A stretch of DNA of 64,000 nucleotides from Saccharothrix sp. HUAS TT1 (GCF_040744945.1 NZ_CP160453.1:6820001-6884000); one strand, 5' to 3'; numbered from the stretch's first letter, positions 25,810-34,458 are shown. Notes: generated by a model not told the origin, from the letters alone. Translations and numbers: made by a program.

Positions 25810-27104
25810 TCGTCCACGTCCAGCAGCCCGGCGGGCATCTCCAGCACGGCGCCCCGCGGCTTCGGGGCCACCTCCTCGGCGTCCACGCGGACCAGCGCGC
25901 TCGCCCCGACCAGCCGCTCCTCGCAGGTCTGCGGGTCGTCGGCCTGGCACACCACGAAGGAGTGCCGGGCGATGTAGCCGCCGGGGGGCAGCCGCAGCGT
26001 GGTGCCGGGCTCGACCATCGGGGACGCCGTGACCAGGCCGGGGGCCTCCGTCGGCACGGTCACCGAGCGGACCAGGCAGTCGCGCTCGGGGTAGCCGAAC
26101 CGGATGCCAGCCACGCCGCCGCGGTCGCGGACGATGTCGGGCCGCTGGCCCAGGGCCACGTCCACCAGGACCACGCCGGGGTCGATGCCGGTGGCGGTCT
26201 TGCCCAGGAACGGGATCAGGTCGCCGCCCACCCGGCCGTTGATCTCGATGATCAGCGGGCCGCGGTCGGTCAGCCGCACCTCGGCGTGGGTGATGCCGTC
26301 CTCGATGCCGAGCACCCGGTGGGCGCGCGCCAGCGTGTCGAGCAGCGCCGGGTCCTCCAGCAGCGGGTCGGCCGCGTCCACGACGTGCCCGACCTCCTCG
26401 AAGTACGGGTGCTCGCCGGTGCGCTTGCGGGCCACGAACATCGGCAGGTACTCGCCCTTGTGCAGGGCGCCGTCGATGCTGATCTCCGGGCCGACCGCGT
26501 ACTCCTCCACGATCGCGCCGCCGCGGTAGGGCTCGTCGCCCACCAGGCTGGCGTCGGAGGCGACCTGGAAGGCGTCGACCAGCTCCTGCTCGTCGCGGGC
26601 CAGCACCACGCCCATGCTGGCGCCGAGGGCGCGGGGCTTGACCACGACGGGGTAGCCGATCCGCTCGGCGGCGGCGCGCGCCTCGTCCAGGTCGGCGGTC
26701 ATCGCGAAGCCGGGCTGGAGCAGCCCGCCCTCGGTCAGCCGGGTCCGGGCGCTGTACTTGTCCCGGCAGCCGTGCACGCCGGGGATGCTCAGGCCGGGCA
26801 CGCCGAACTCGGCGGCCAGTTCCGCGGCGGGCATGACCAGCGGCTCGTCCCAGCACAGCACGCCGACGACGGTGTGCCGGGCGGCGATCTCGCGGGCGGT
26901 CCGGGCCAGCAGCTCGTGGTCGAACACGTTGACCACGGTGATCTCGTCGAAGTACTCGTGCTGCCAGGTCGGCTGCAGGTTGTTGATCAGCACCAGCTGG
27001 TGGCCCGCCTGGCGGGCCCTGGCCGCGGCCGAGCGGACCAGGTACTCCCGGTAGAGCTTGAGCCCGCTGCCGATCACCAGCAGCACGGTCTTGGGGCTGC
27101 TCAT
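25806..27104 (-). CDS. ATP-grasp ligase
   Basis: 432 residues, ATG 27104 with AGGAGG. The N-terminal pre-ATP domain is followed by the ATP-grasp core: GYPVVVKPRALGASMGVVLA binds ATP, GGAIVEEYAVGPEISIDG follows, and THAEVRLTDRGPLIIEINGR carries the Mg-binding Glu and Asn. It belongs with carboxylate-amine ligases such as the L-amino acid ligases that make dipeptides through acyl phosphates. No adenylation or carrier domains occur nearby, so this enzyme probably forms the amide or hydrazide bond of the product. The substrate pair cannot be read from sequence. Confidence 0.88.
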   Translation of the reverse strand: MSSPKTVLLVIGSGLKLYREYLVRSAAARARQAGHQLVLINNLQPTWQHEYFDEITVVNVFDHELLARTAREIAARHTVVGVLCWDEPLVMPAAELAAEFGVPGLSIPGVHGCRDKYSARTRLTEGGLLQPGFAMTADLDEARAAAERIGYPVVVKPRALGASMGVVLARDEQELVDAFQVASDASLVGDEPYRGGAIVEEYAVGPEISIDGALHKGEYLPMFVARKRTGEHPYFEEVGHVVDAADPLLEDPALLDTLARAHRVLGIEDGITHAEVRLTDRGPLIIEINGRVGGDLIPFLGKTATGIDPGVVLVDVALGQRPDIVRDRGGVAGIRFGYPERDCLVRSVTVPTEAPGLVTASPMVEPGTTLRLPPGGYIARHSFVVCQADDPQTCEERLVGASALVRVDAEEVAPKPRGAVLEMPAGLLDVDE

Positions 27105-27144
27105 GTCGTGGTTCCTCCTGATTCGAAAAAAGAACTGGGGCGAC

Positions 27145-28245
27145 TCAACCCGCGCGCAGCGCGTCCGCGATCCGGTCGGCGACCAGGGGCGCGGTGCGGA
27201 ACCCCGCGCCGCCGCTGGCCGCGCGGGCCCAGACGGCCGGTCCCACCCGGACCAGGTGCGCGTCGCCCGTGCGCGCGTCCACCGCGTAGTGGCAGCGCTT
27301 CACGGCGGCGACGGCGTACCGCTCCACGTCGGCCAGGATTCCCGCCGCCATGACCCGCTCGGCCCACCGGGCCTCGTCATCGTCGTCTTCGTCGTCCACA
27401 CCGGACACCTCGCGGCAGACCGCGTCGGTGCTGACCTTCAGCATCGTCCCGCCGCCGGACGGCATCAGCCACGCGCGGCCGTCGGCGCCGATGCGGCCCG
27501 CGCTGGGCGCGGTGTCCCACCACCCGGCCAGCTCGTCGGGCGGGCGCAGGTACACCATGGTCTGCCGGTGCAGCACGGTCGGCAGGTCCACCAGGGACCT
27601 CGACCACGGGCCGCCGGCGACCAGGGTCAGGTCACCCTGCTCGACCGTGCCGTCGGCCAGCGCCACGCGTCCCGTCGCCGGGTCGACCGAGGACACCTCG
27701 CACCACGGGCGCAGCCGGGCCGCCGGGTGCTCGTCCAGCCACCGCGCCGCGGTCCACAGCACACGGTCGGCCAGCAGCACGCCCGCGTCGAGCTCCAGCA
27801 CGCCGAGGGAGCCCGCCGGGAACCGCACGTGCGGCAGCTCGTCCGGTTCGACGAGCTTGACCGCAAGCCCCGCCTCGGCGCCGAACCCGGCGACCGACGC
27901 GGCCCGCCCGTCCGGCCACGCGGTCACCACGCCGACCCGGCGGTAGAAGCCGGCGTCCGGCCGCGGCCCGCACAGCAGGGCCTCCAGCTCCAGCCACCGC
28001 TCGTGGGCCGACGCGGCCAGCCGGGTGCCCTCCGGGTCGCTCGGGTCGAGCGCCCGGATGGCCCGGTGCTGGTCGAACGAGCTGGCGCCCGGGTGCGGGA
28101 TCGGGCCTCGGTCCAGCACCGTCACCAGGTGCCCGTCCCGCACGCACCGGATGGCGGTGAGCAGCCCGGTGACGCCCGCGCCGACCACGACCACCCGTCG
28201 GCGCGAGCCCTCCCGCACCGGTCTCGGCCGGGCGTCCTCGGTCAT
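27145..28245 (-). CDS. DAO-family FAD oxidoreductase, probable hydrazinoacetate-releasing enzyme
   Basis: 366 residues. Dinucleotide motif RVVVVGAGVTGLLTA near residue 17, then a DAO fold (ASSFDQHRAIRAL, GVLELDAGVLLADRVLW, WARAASGGAGFRTAPLVADRIA). In s56-p1 biosynthesis a DAO-type enzyme (Spb39) oxidatively cleaves the N6-(carboxymethylamino)lysine made by the cupin/MetRS enzyme and frees hydrazinoacetic acid. The homologue here lies directly downstream of the MetRS-like gene (one base between TGA and ATG), so the same step is proposed. An acidic run of Glu and Asp near residue 280 is unusual. Confidence 0.8.
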   Translation of the reverse strand: MTEDARPRPVREGSRRRVVVVGAGVTGLLTAIRCVRDGHLVTVLDRGPIPHPGASSFDQHRAIRALDPSDPEGTRLAASAHERWLELEALLCGPRPDAGFYRRVGVVTAWPDGRAASVAGFGAEAGLAVKLVEPDELPHVRFPAGSLGVLELDAGVLLADRVLWTAARWLDEHPAARLRPWCEVSSVDPATGRVALADGTVEQGDLTLVAGGPWSRSLVDLPTVLHRQTMVYLRPPDELAGWWDTAPSAGRIGADGRAWLMPSGGGTMLKVSTDAVCREVSGVDDEDDDDEARWAERVMAAGILADVERYAVAAVKRCHYAVDARTGDAHLVRVGPAVWARAASGGAGFRTAPLVADRIADALRAG

Positions 28246-28246
28246 G

Positions 28247-29788
28247 TCATGCCGTCCACTCGGGCAGCCGCGGCAGGCTCGCCGGCGTGACGGTCGTCGC
28301 GCCCGCCCCCGTGGGGATGTCCGTGTCCGGCAGCGCCTTCTCCGCCAGGTCGATCAGGATCGGCGCGGCGCACCGCAGCACCACCTCCACCTCGTGGCAG
28401 AAGTCGCCCTCCTGGCCGGGCTGGACCGACCACCGGGCCAGCCGGCCCAGCTGCTCGGCCAGCACCTCGGCCGCGCGGGTGATGCTGAAGCAGTCCAGCT
28501 CGTAGCAGGCGGCGAACCGCTCGACGATCCGGGCGGCCGCGGCGCGCGACCGCTCGGACACCGGCAGCGGACCGCGGCCGGTGAACCGGTCCACCTCGTC
28601 CGCCACCCGGTTCCACGGCGCGACCAGGCGCGTGGACGTCACCCGCTCCAGCGCGGCCCGGCTGAAGTCGGTGCGCTGGTTCTCCGGGCTGGTCGCGGCC
28701 AGGTGGAACCTCACCAGGTCGCGCGGCACCTCGGCGACCAGCTCCCGGCCCCACACCACGTGGCCCCGGCTGGTGGAGAACTTCGAGTTGTCCAGCTCGT
28801 AGAACTCGTTGGTGACGAACTCCTCGGGGAGCAGGTACCGCCCGTCGGCGGCCAGCAGCATCGCCACCGCCGCCACCGCGAACGGGTAGGTGTTGTCGAA
28901 GCCGAGGAAGTAGACGACCTTCGTGCCGGCGTCGGCGAGCCACATCTCGTCGTCGGCGGCGAGCGGCACCCCGCGCCGCTCGGCCGACAGCGTGCCGCAG
29001 TAGATGCTCCAGGCGGCGGGCTCGGCGTTCGGGTTGATCGTCTGGCCGGCGACCTCCGGGAACGGCGCCGGGATGCCCCACGACGTCGGGTACGTCACCG
29101 GGTAGTCCGGCAGCGGCCGGGACAGCATCTCCCGGATCGCCTGCGCCATGTGCGGCCGCATCGCCCGGCCGTGCACGGCGAAGTGCTCGCGGATGCGCTC
29201 GCGGTACTGCTCCATGGGCAGCACGAGCACCTGCGCCTCGCGCAGCTCCAGCGGGTCGTCCGGGTTGATCGTCGACCTGGGGTCGATCAGGTCGCCCGCG
29301 GCGACCGGGTGGCCGCAGCTCTCGCAGAGCCCGGCGCAGCCCTCCGCGAGGCACAGCGGGCAGCCGCCCTTCACGAAGCCGTCCACCAGGTACTCGCCGG
29401 TCGCCGGGGAGTACGGGAAGGTCATCGTGCGCAGCTCGAACTTGCCCGCGGCGTGCAGCCGCTCGACGAACCCGAGCACCGCCTTGACGAACCGGTCCTC
29501 GTCGCCGGTGTACCCGTCGACGTCGATCCCGACGGCCGCCAGCGTCGACTCGATCTGCTCCGCCGAGCGCGCCACCAGCTCCTCCGGCGGCACGCCCAGC
29601 CGGTGGGCCGTGGTGACCACGTAGGTGGAGGTGTCCTGGAAACCGGTGGCCAGCAGCACCTCGCGGCCGGTGGCCCGCAGGTACCGGGCGTGCACGTCGG
29701 CGGCCAGGAACGGGCCGGCGACGTGCCCGAGGTGCAGGTCGCCGTTCGCCGTCGGGGCCGGCGAGATGATCAGCGTCGGCCGGCTCAC
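28247..29788 (-). CDS. Methionyl-tRNA synthetase-like subunit of a hydrazine synthetase
   Basis: 513 residues from GTG 29788, a 4-base GTGA overlap with the cupin gene. It keeps the class I synthetase HIGH motif as DLHLGH, a zinc knuckle CPLCLAEGCAGLCESCG, and a KMSKS-like KFSTSRGH. In known N-N forming enzymes (Spb40, PipS) such a domain is fused behind a cupin and uses ATP to join glycine to N6-hydroxylysine before rearrangement to the hydrazine. Gene order cupin then MetRS is the same as in the fused protein, but two separate CDSs are present. Context makes a housekeeping MetRS unlikely. Confidence 0.85.
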   Translation of the reverse strand: MSRPTLIISPAPTANGDLHLGHVAGPFLAADVHARYLRATGREVLLATGFQDTSTYVVTTAHRLGVPPEELVARSAEQIESTLAAVGIDVDGYTGDEDRFVKAVLGFVERLHAAGKFELRTMTFPYSPATGEYLVDGFVKGGCPLCLAEGCAGLCESCGHPVAAGDLIDPRSTINPDDPLELREAQVLVLPMEQYRERIREHFAVHGRAMRPHMAQAIREMLSRPLPDYPVTYPTSWGIPAPFPEVAGQTINPNAEPAAWSIYCGTLSAERRGVPLAADDEMWLADAGTKVVYFLGFDNTYPFAVAAVAMLLAADGRYLLPEEFVTNEFYELDNSKFSTSRGHVVWGRELVAEVPRDLVRFHLAATSPENQRTDFSRAALERVTSTRLVAPWNRVADEVDRFTGRGPLPVSERSRAAAARIVERFAACYELDCFSITRAAEVLAEQLGRLARWSVQPGQEGDFCHEVEVVLRCAAPILIDLAEKALPDTDIPTGAGATTVTPASLPRLPEWTA

Positions 29789-30156
29789 CGCGACTGCTCC
29801 TCGTGCCGGGCGAGGAACTTCTCCGACATGTCGGTGTCCCACCAGACGCCGTAGTACTCGAAGTCCTCCGCGCCGCCGTTGACGACCTTGTGCGTGCAGC
29901 CCGGGGGCAGGTGCACGATGTCGCCCGCGACGAAGTCGTGCCGCACGCCGTCCACGTCCAGCTCGGCGGCGCCCTTCATGGCGATGAAGATCTCGTACTC
30001 GTGGTGGGAGTGCGGCGTGGACTCGGTACCCGCGCGCAGGACGCACCAGGCGCCCTCGAACGGGGCGTTGAGCGCGGGCCAGGGCAGCAGGCGCTGGCCG
30101 TCCAGGCCGTACGCCGGTTCGAGGTTGTCCCGGTCCAGCTTGCGGATCTCGACCAT
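29785..30156 (-). CDS. Cupin subunit of a hydrazine synthetase
   Basis: 123 residues, ATG 30156 behind GGAGGTG, 4 bases after the N-hydroxylase stop. A single cupin barrel with metal ligands in TPHSHHEYEIF and later His in PPGCTHKVVNGG. In the fused enzymes the zinc cupin domain catalyses the N-N bond forming rearrangement of the lysine-glycine ester. Being separate here, it must associate with the MetRS-like protein, whose gene overlaps its stop codon. The C-terminal tail (SEKFLARHEEQSR) may be the former interdomain linker. Confidence 0.85.
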   Translation of the reverse strand: MVEIRKLDRDNLEPAYGLDGQRLLPWPALNAPFEGAWCVLRAGTESTPHSHHEYEIFIAMKGAAELDVDGVRHDFVAGDIVHLPPGCTHKVVNGGAEDFEYYGVWWDTDMSEKFLARHEEQSR

Positions 30157-30160
30157 GTCG

Positions 30161-31480
30161 TCACACCTCCGCGGTGACTTCGGCGACCGTGCGGCGGTCC
30201 AGCAGGTCCTCGGTGATGTCCCGCGAGCGGTGCGCCAGCACGCTGATCAGCGAGTCGGCGATGCCGTGCGTCTGCTCGTTGACGCCCTGGAGGTAGATGG
30301 CGCCCCAGGCGGAGTCGCCGAGGTCGACCCGGTAGCGCCGGCTGACGTTGACGTCGGTGAGGCCCATCCGGTCCGCCAGGTCGCCGACCATCGCGGGCAT
30401 CCGCGGGTCGTACCCGGTGCCGAGGAACACCGCGTCGCAGCGCAGCGGCTCGACCTTGCCGCTCTTGCGGTCGCGCAGGTCCAGCACGATCTCGTCGCCG
30501 TCCGCCCGCGCCCCGACGACCTCGGTCAGGCTCCGCACCGAGGACCGCTGCCGCCCCAGCATCTTCTGCTGGTACAGCATGGAGTAGATCTCCTCCAGGA
30601 AGGGCGGCGCGAGGCCCGCGTAGTTGGTCAGGCGCATCTCGTCGAGCACCTGCGACCGGGCCTCCGGGAGCATGGTGTAGAACTCGTCGACGAACGACGG
30701 GTAGAACAGCTCGTTGACGAACTTGCTCGTCTGGTAGTTCTGCAGGCCGATGGCGCGCAGCACCAGCGTCGGCTCGCTGTCCGGGAAGTCCTGGTGCAGC
30801 GCCATGAACATCTCCGCGGCGCTCTGCGCGCCACCGATGACCACCGGGCGCATCGGCCGGTCGGCCGGCGGCGTCAGCTGGGCGATCCGGCCGGAGTACT
30901 GGGTGCTGTGCACCACCCGCTCCTTGGGCAGGTCGCGGAACACCTCGGGGACGTGCGCGTCCCGGCCGGTGCCGACCACCAGGTCGCGGCACGTGATGGT
31001 GTCGCCGTCGGCCAGCGTGACGGTCCACCCGACGACCGAGCCGTCCTCGGCGTACCGCGGGTCGATCCGCTCGGTGCGGGCGTTGTAGCGGATGCGGACC
31101 TGCTCCAGGCCGTCGGCGACCCACTGCTGGTAGGCCGAGAGCTGCCAGCGGTAGGGGTTGAAGGTCGACAGGTTCACGAAGTCGTCCAGCTGCCCCTGCT
31201 GGTGCAGGTAGTTCAGGAACGAGAACCGGCTCTGCGGGTTGCGCAGGGTCACCAGGTCCTTGAGGAACGACACCTGGCTGCGCGCCCACGGCAGCAGCAG
31301 GTTGCGCTGCCACTTGACGTCCGGGTACTGCTCCAGCACCAGGGTGTTCTCCGCCAGCTGGCGCACCCCGGACTCCTCGACCGCGACGGCGAGCGCCAGG
31401 TTCGACGGCCCCGCACCGATCATGAGAACTTCGACATCTTGCCCAGTCACATTCCCCACCTGACTACTAGGTCGGCTCAC
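30161..31480 (-). CDS. L-lysine/ornithine N-monooxygenase
   Basis: 439 residues from GTG 31480. A second GTG at 31450 has AGGTG before it and gives a start closer to the FAD motif, so 429 residues is also possible. FAD motif IGAGPSNLALA, NADPH motif VVIGGAQSAAE and late FLGTGYDPRMP place it in the SidA/IucD/PvdA class, which hydroxylates the side-chain amine of lysine or ornithine. Next to the cupin/MetRS genes, N6-hydroxylation of lysine is expected, as for Spb38. No siderophore synthetase genes are near, which argues against a siderophore role. Confidence 0.9.
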   Translation of the reverse strand: MSRPSSQVGNVTGQDVEVLMIGAGPSNLALAVAVEESGVRQLAENTLVLEQYPDVKWQRNLLLPWARSQVSFLKDLVTLRNPQSRFSFLNYLHQQGQLDDFVNLSTFNPYRWQLSAYQQWVADGLEQVRIRYNARTERIDPRYAEDGSVVGWTVTLADGDTITCRDLVVGTGRDAHVPEVFRDLPKERVVHSTQYSGRIAQLTPPADRPMRPVVIGGAQSAAEMFMALHQDFPDSEPTLVLRAIGLQNYQTSKFVNELFYPSFVDEFYTMLPEARSQVLDEMRLTNYAGLAPPFLEEIYSMLYQQKMLGRQRSSVRSLTEVVGARADGDEIVLDLRDRKSGKVEPLRCDAVFLGTGYDPRMPAMVGDLADRMGLTDVNVSRRYRVDLGDSAWGAIYLQGVNEQTHGIADSLISVLAHRSRDITEDLLDRRTVAEVTAEV

Positions 31481-31692
31481 CCGCCGGGCCGAGGCCCGCG
31501 GGTCGGATGTTCCCGCGCGCCGGGCGTCGCAGGGCCCGGCACGGCTTCCGGTCTGGCACCGGCACGGCGTGGCCCACGTCGCGGTCCGCTCGGACCGCCG
31601 GGCGCCTCACGCCGGAGGGACCTCTCCCGGTTCGGGCGCCGTCGGCTCCGGGTCCACAGGAGACCGACGTCGACCGGACCGGGGAGGGACGA

Positions 31693-32937
31693 TCAGCTCT
31701 TCTTGCCGCCGCCGATGACGCCGAGCGACAGCGCGAAGGAGGGCTTGCTGCCCAACAGGTACGCACCCGCGGACTGCAGGATGCGGTCCTGGGCCACGAC
31801 GTGCTGGCACATCGTGTTCGTGTCGCGCAACCACCGGTCCATGGGCGACCGCTGGTAGATCGACGAGGTCTGGAGCAGGTCGTACAACCGCGACACGATC
31901 GAGCGCGCGGTGCGGAAGGCGTGCCTGCGGGACAACGGGAGCGCGGCCCGCTCGTCCGCCGTCAGGTCGTCCAGGGCGCCGCCCGCCGACAGCACCTCGT
32001 GCTGCCGCCGCAGGGCGCCGTACACCGCGTGCCTGGTGGCCGCGAAGTCGGCCTCGCACTCGGCGATGGTGACCTGGGTGCGGTAGTCGTCCGCCATCGC
32101 GCCGCCCGGGCCCACCTTGGTCGAGGCGATCTCCCGCACGTGGTCGAGCGCGGCGCGCGCCACGCCGAGCGGCACGCCGGGCATGTTGCGCATGTGCACC
32201 TCGGGCTGGGCCAGCGGGCCCTCGCCGTTGCGCACGGTGTCGAAGGTGACGGTGCGGTCCTCGGGCACGAAGACCTCGGTGATCGAGTAGTCGCAGCTGC
32301 CGCTGCCGGCCAGGCCGGTGGTGTGCCAGGTGTCGATCACCTCGACGTCGGCGCGCGGCACGATGAACAGCTTGGAGTCGTGCGGGTCGCCGTCCGCGCC
32401 CGGCTCCGGCTCGCCGTCGCGGTAGATGAACGCGCCGGAGATCACCCAGTCGGCGTGCGTGACGCCGCTGCCGAACTGCCAGCGGCCGGTGAGCCGGTAC
32501 CCGCCGGGGACCAGCTCGGCCCGCCCGGTCGGGAACAGCAGGCCCGCGGTGACCATGTCCAGGCTGGTGAACATCTCCTTGGCCACGGCCTCGTCCAGGA
32601 ACTGCGCGTACAGCCCGGAGTCCGAGCCGATCATCGCGCACCAGCCGGCCGCGGCGTCGCCGTAGGACAGCGCCTCGATCACCTCGGTCTGCTCCACCGA
32701 GTTCAGCTCGGGACCGCCCCAGTTGCGGCCGAAGCCCATCCGGAACACACCGGTCCCGCGCAGCAGCTCGACCAGGTCGGCGGGCAGGCGGCGCGCGCTC
32801 TCGATCTCGGCCGAGCGCTGGCGCAGCAGCGGCGCGACGGCCTTGGCACGGGCCAGGATCTCCGCCGCGGGCGTCTCCGCGGACACCGGGTCGGTGCCCA
32901 CCCCGGTCGTGCCGGTCTGAACATCTGTGGCTGTCAT
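31693..32937 (-). CDS. Acyl-CoA dehydrogenase-like flavin monooxygenase
   Basis: 414 residues, ATG 32937 with AGGGGAAG. The acyl-CoA dehydrogenase fold is evident (GVFRMGFGRNWGG, GDAAAGWCAMIGS, GRWQFGSGVTHADW, ending IGGGKKS). It belongs with the group D monooxygenases (HsaA/HpaB-like) and with N-hydroxylases such as VlmH. These take reduced flavin from a separate reductase, present here at 23554. It probably N-oxygenates an amine or hydrazine intermediate; aromatic hydroxylation is the alternative. It is the first gene of the operon, with the tripartite GTTGAC/TCAAC site 55-90 bases upstream. The 212 bases to the next gene contain no evident gene. Confidence 0.82.
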   Translation of the reverse strand: MTATDVQTGTTGVGTDPVSAETPAAEILARAKAVAPLLRQRSAEIESARRLPADLVELLRGTGVFRMGFGRNWGGPELNSVEQTEVIEALSYGDAAAGWCAMIGSDSGLYAQFLDEAVAKEMFTSLDMVTAGLLFPTGRAELVPGGYRLTGRWQFGSGVTHADWVISGAFIYRDGEPEPGADGDPHDSKLFIVPRADVEVIDTWHTTGLAGSGSCDYSITEVFVPEDRTVTFDTVRNGEGPLAQPEVHMRNMPGVPLGVARAALDHVREIASTKVGPGGAMADDYRTQVTIAECEADFAATRHAVYGALRRQHEVLSAGGALDDLTADERAALPLSRRHAFRTARSIVSRLYDLLQTSSIYQRSPMDRWLRDTNTMCQHVVAQDRILQSAGAYLLGSKPSFALSLGVIGGGKKS

Positions 32938-32991
32938 CCGCTCGCTTCCCCTCGGCTGCGCTGATGTCATCCGATTCAAACCAGCGGATTC

Positions 32992-33027
32992 GTTGACTGG
33001 AACCGTTGACCGGATCAGACAATCAAC
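32992..33027 (-). promoter_or_regulatory. Tripartite operator-like site A, upstream of the biosynthetic operon
   Basis: Read on the minus strand: GTTGAT (33027-33022), 11 bases, GTCAAC (33010-33005), 7 bases, GTCAAC (32997-32992). The same arrangement with the same spacing occurs at 35002-35037. It lies 55-90 bases before the monooxygenase ATG, where the operon promoter should be. Confidence 0.6.
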
Positions 33028-33078
33028 CGGACAGGACGCCGCGGTCGGCGGCAGTGGTCTGGACATCCGCCGGCGCCG

Positions 33079-34458
33079 TCACCGGATCGCCTCCTCACCG
33101 CGTGCGATCAGGTGCGCCGCGACGACCGCCCGCCACGGCCACCACCCCTCGGCCGCCCGCTCCGGATCGCCGACGCCGAGGTCGCGGGATGCCCGGCGGA
33201 CGGCGGGGGCGTCCGCCGGGAAGGCGTCCCGGTGCCCCAGGCGCAGCGCGATCTGCTCGGCCGCGCCCCGGCCGATCCCCTCGACCGCCGTCAGGCCGGC
33301 GACCAGGTCCGCCGAGGACGCGCCGCCGTCCAGCACGACGTCGCCGTCGGCCACCCGCCGCGCCAGCCTGCGCACGGTGTCGGCGGCGTCGGTCGGCAGG
33401 CCGATCCCGGTCAGGCCCTCCTCCGCCAGCACCTCGGCCGAGGGGAACAGGTGCGTCAGCCCGTGCGTCAGGCCGGGCACCGGCAGCCCGAGCCGCCGGA
33501 CCAGCGCCCCCGTCCGGGCCCTGGTCGTCGGCAGGTCGCCGTGCTGCGCCACGACCGCGTGCACGGCCACCTCGAAGGCGCCCCACGCTCCGGGCGCCCG
33601 CAGGCCGGGCCGGGCCGACAGCAGCGGCCCGACGACCGGATCGGCCGACAGCGCCTCCACCGCCGGGCCGGTCTCCACGTCCACCGCGACCATGCGGCTC
33701 GCCCGCTCCACGACGTGGATCAGGCCCTCCCAGTAGGGCAGGTGCGCCCACAGCACGAGGTTGTCCTGCTCGCCGGGGTGCACCTCCAGCAGGCCGGCCT
33801 CGCCGTCCAGGCTGATCGTGCGGCGGTACACCCGGCCCTCGACCGACTCGACGCCCGGCACCGCCCTGGCGGCCAGGTGGTCGAGGACGCCGTCCCAGTC
33901 GAACGGCGGGCGGAACGGCAGCCGCATCGCCAGCCCGCCGTCGGCGGCCAACCGGTCGGCCCGGCGCCGGCGCAGCCGCAGCTCGCTCGGCACCGCCCGG
34001 AACACCTGGCGCATCTCGCGGTTGAACTGCCGCAGACTGCCGAAACCGGACGCGAAGGCCACATCGGCCACGGCCAGGTCGGAATCGTCGAGCAGCCTGC
34101 GCGCGAAGTGCGCCCGGCGCGACCGGGCGAGCTGGTCGGGGGTCACCCCCAGGTGGTCGTTGAACAGCCTGCGCAGGTGGCGCGGCGACACGCCCAGCCG
34201 CGCGCCGAGGGTGACCTCGGTGCCGCCGTCGAGCACCCCCTCCAGGATAAGCTGCACCGCGCGGCACACCAGCTCGGGCGCGTCGGGGCCGACCGGACCG
34301 GCGACCCGGTACGGGCGGCAGCGCAGGCAGGCGCGGAACCCGGCGGCCTCGGCCGTCGCGGCCAGCTCGAACGTGCGCACGTTCTCGGCGAGCGGCCTGG
34401 CCGGGCACCCCGGCCGGCAGTAGATGCCGGTGGTCACCACCGCCGTGAACGTCGTCAT
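33079..34458 (-). CDS. Ada-type regulator/AlkA-type DNA glycosylase fusion
   Basis: 459 residues: Ada zinc domain (YCRPGCPARP ... ACLRCRPY, four Cys), AraC HTH domain (LFNDHLGVTPDQLARSRRAHF, VADVAFASGFGSLRQFNREM), AlkA_N domain and HhH-GPD glycosylase. This is the common actinobacterial Ada-AlkA architecture that senses and removes alkylation damage. Two oddities. The N-terminus is ~15 residues shorter than usual. In the glycosylase, AFPADAPAVRRA has Ala where E. coli AlkA has catalytic Asp 238, with an Asp one position earlier. It lies just upstream of the hydrazine operon on the same strand and may protect against the product. Confidence 0.85.
   Translation of the reverse strand: MTTFTAVVTTGIYCRPGCPARPLAENVRTFELAATAEAAGFRACLRCRPYRVAGPVGPDAPELVCRAVQLILEGVLDGGTEVTLGARLGVSPRHLRRLFNDHLGVTPDQLARSRRAHFARRLLDDSDLAVADVAFASGFGSLRQFNREMRQVFRAVPSELRLRRRRADRLAADGGLAMRLPFRPPFDWDGVLDHLAARAVPGVESVEGRVYRRTISLDGEAGLLEVHPGEQDNLVLWAHLPYWEGLIHVVERASRMVAVDVETGPAVEALSADPVVGPLLSARPGLRAPGAWGAFEVAVHAVVAQHGDLPTTRARTGALVRRLGLPVPGLTHGLTHLFPSAEVLAEEGLTGIGLPTDAADTVRRLARRVADGDVVLDGGASSADLVAGLTAVEGIGRGAAEQIALRLGHRDAFPADAPAVRRASRDLGVGDPERAAEGWWPWRAVVAAHLIARGEEAIR

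Noticed and set aside
23473..25977. Long plus-strand reading opposite the flavin reductase and BBE oxidase genes
   Set aside because: No domain or motif; it mirrors the third-codon GC bias of the minus-strand genes.
28247..29788. Housekeeping methionyl-tRNA synthetase
   Set aside because: It is shorter than typical, has KFSTS rather than KMSKS, overlaps a cupin gene and sits beside an N-hydroxylase and DAO gene. This fits hydrazine synthetase instead.
30161..31480. Siderophore hydroxylase
   Set aside because: No NRPS, NIS synthetase, acyltransferase or iron transporter genes are nearby, and the cupin/MetRS neighbours point to N-N bond formation.
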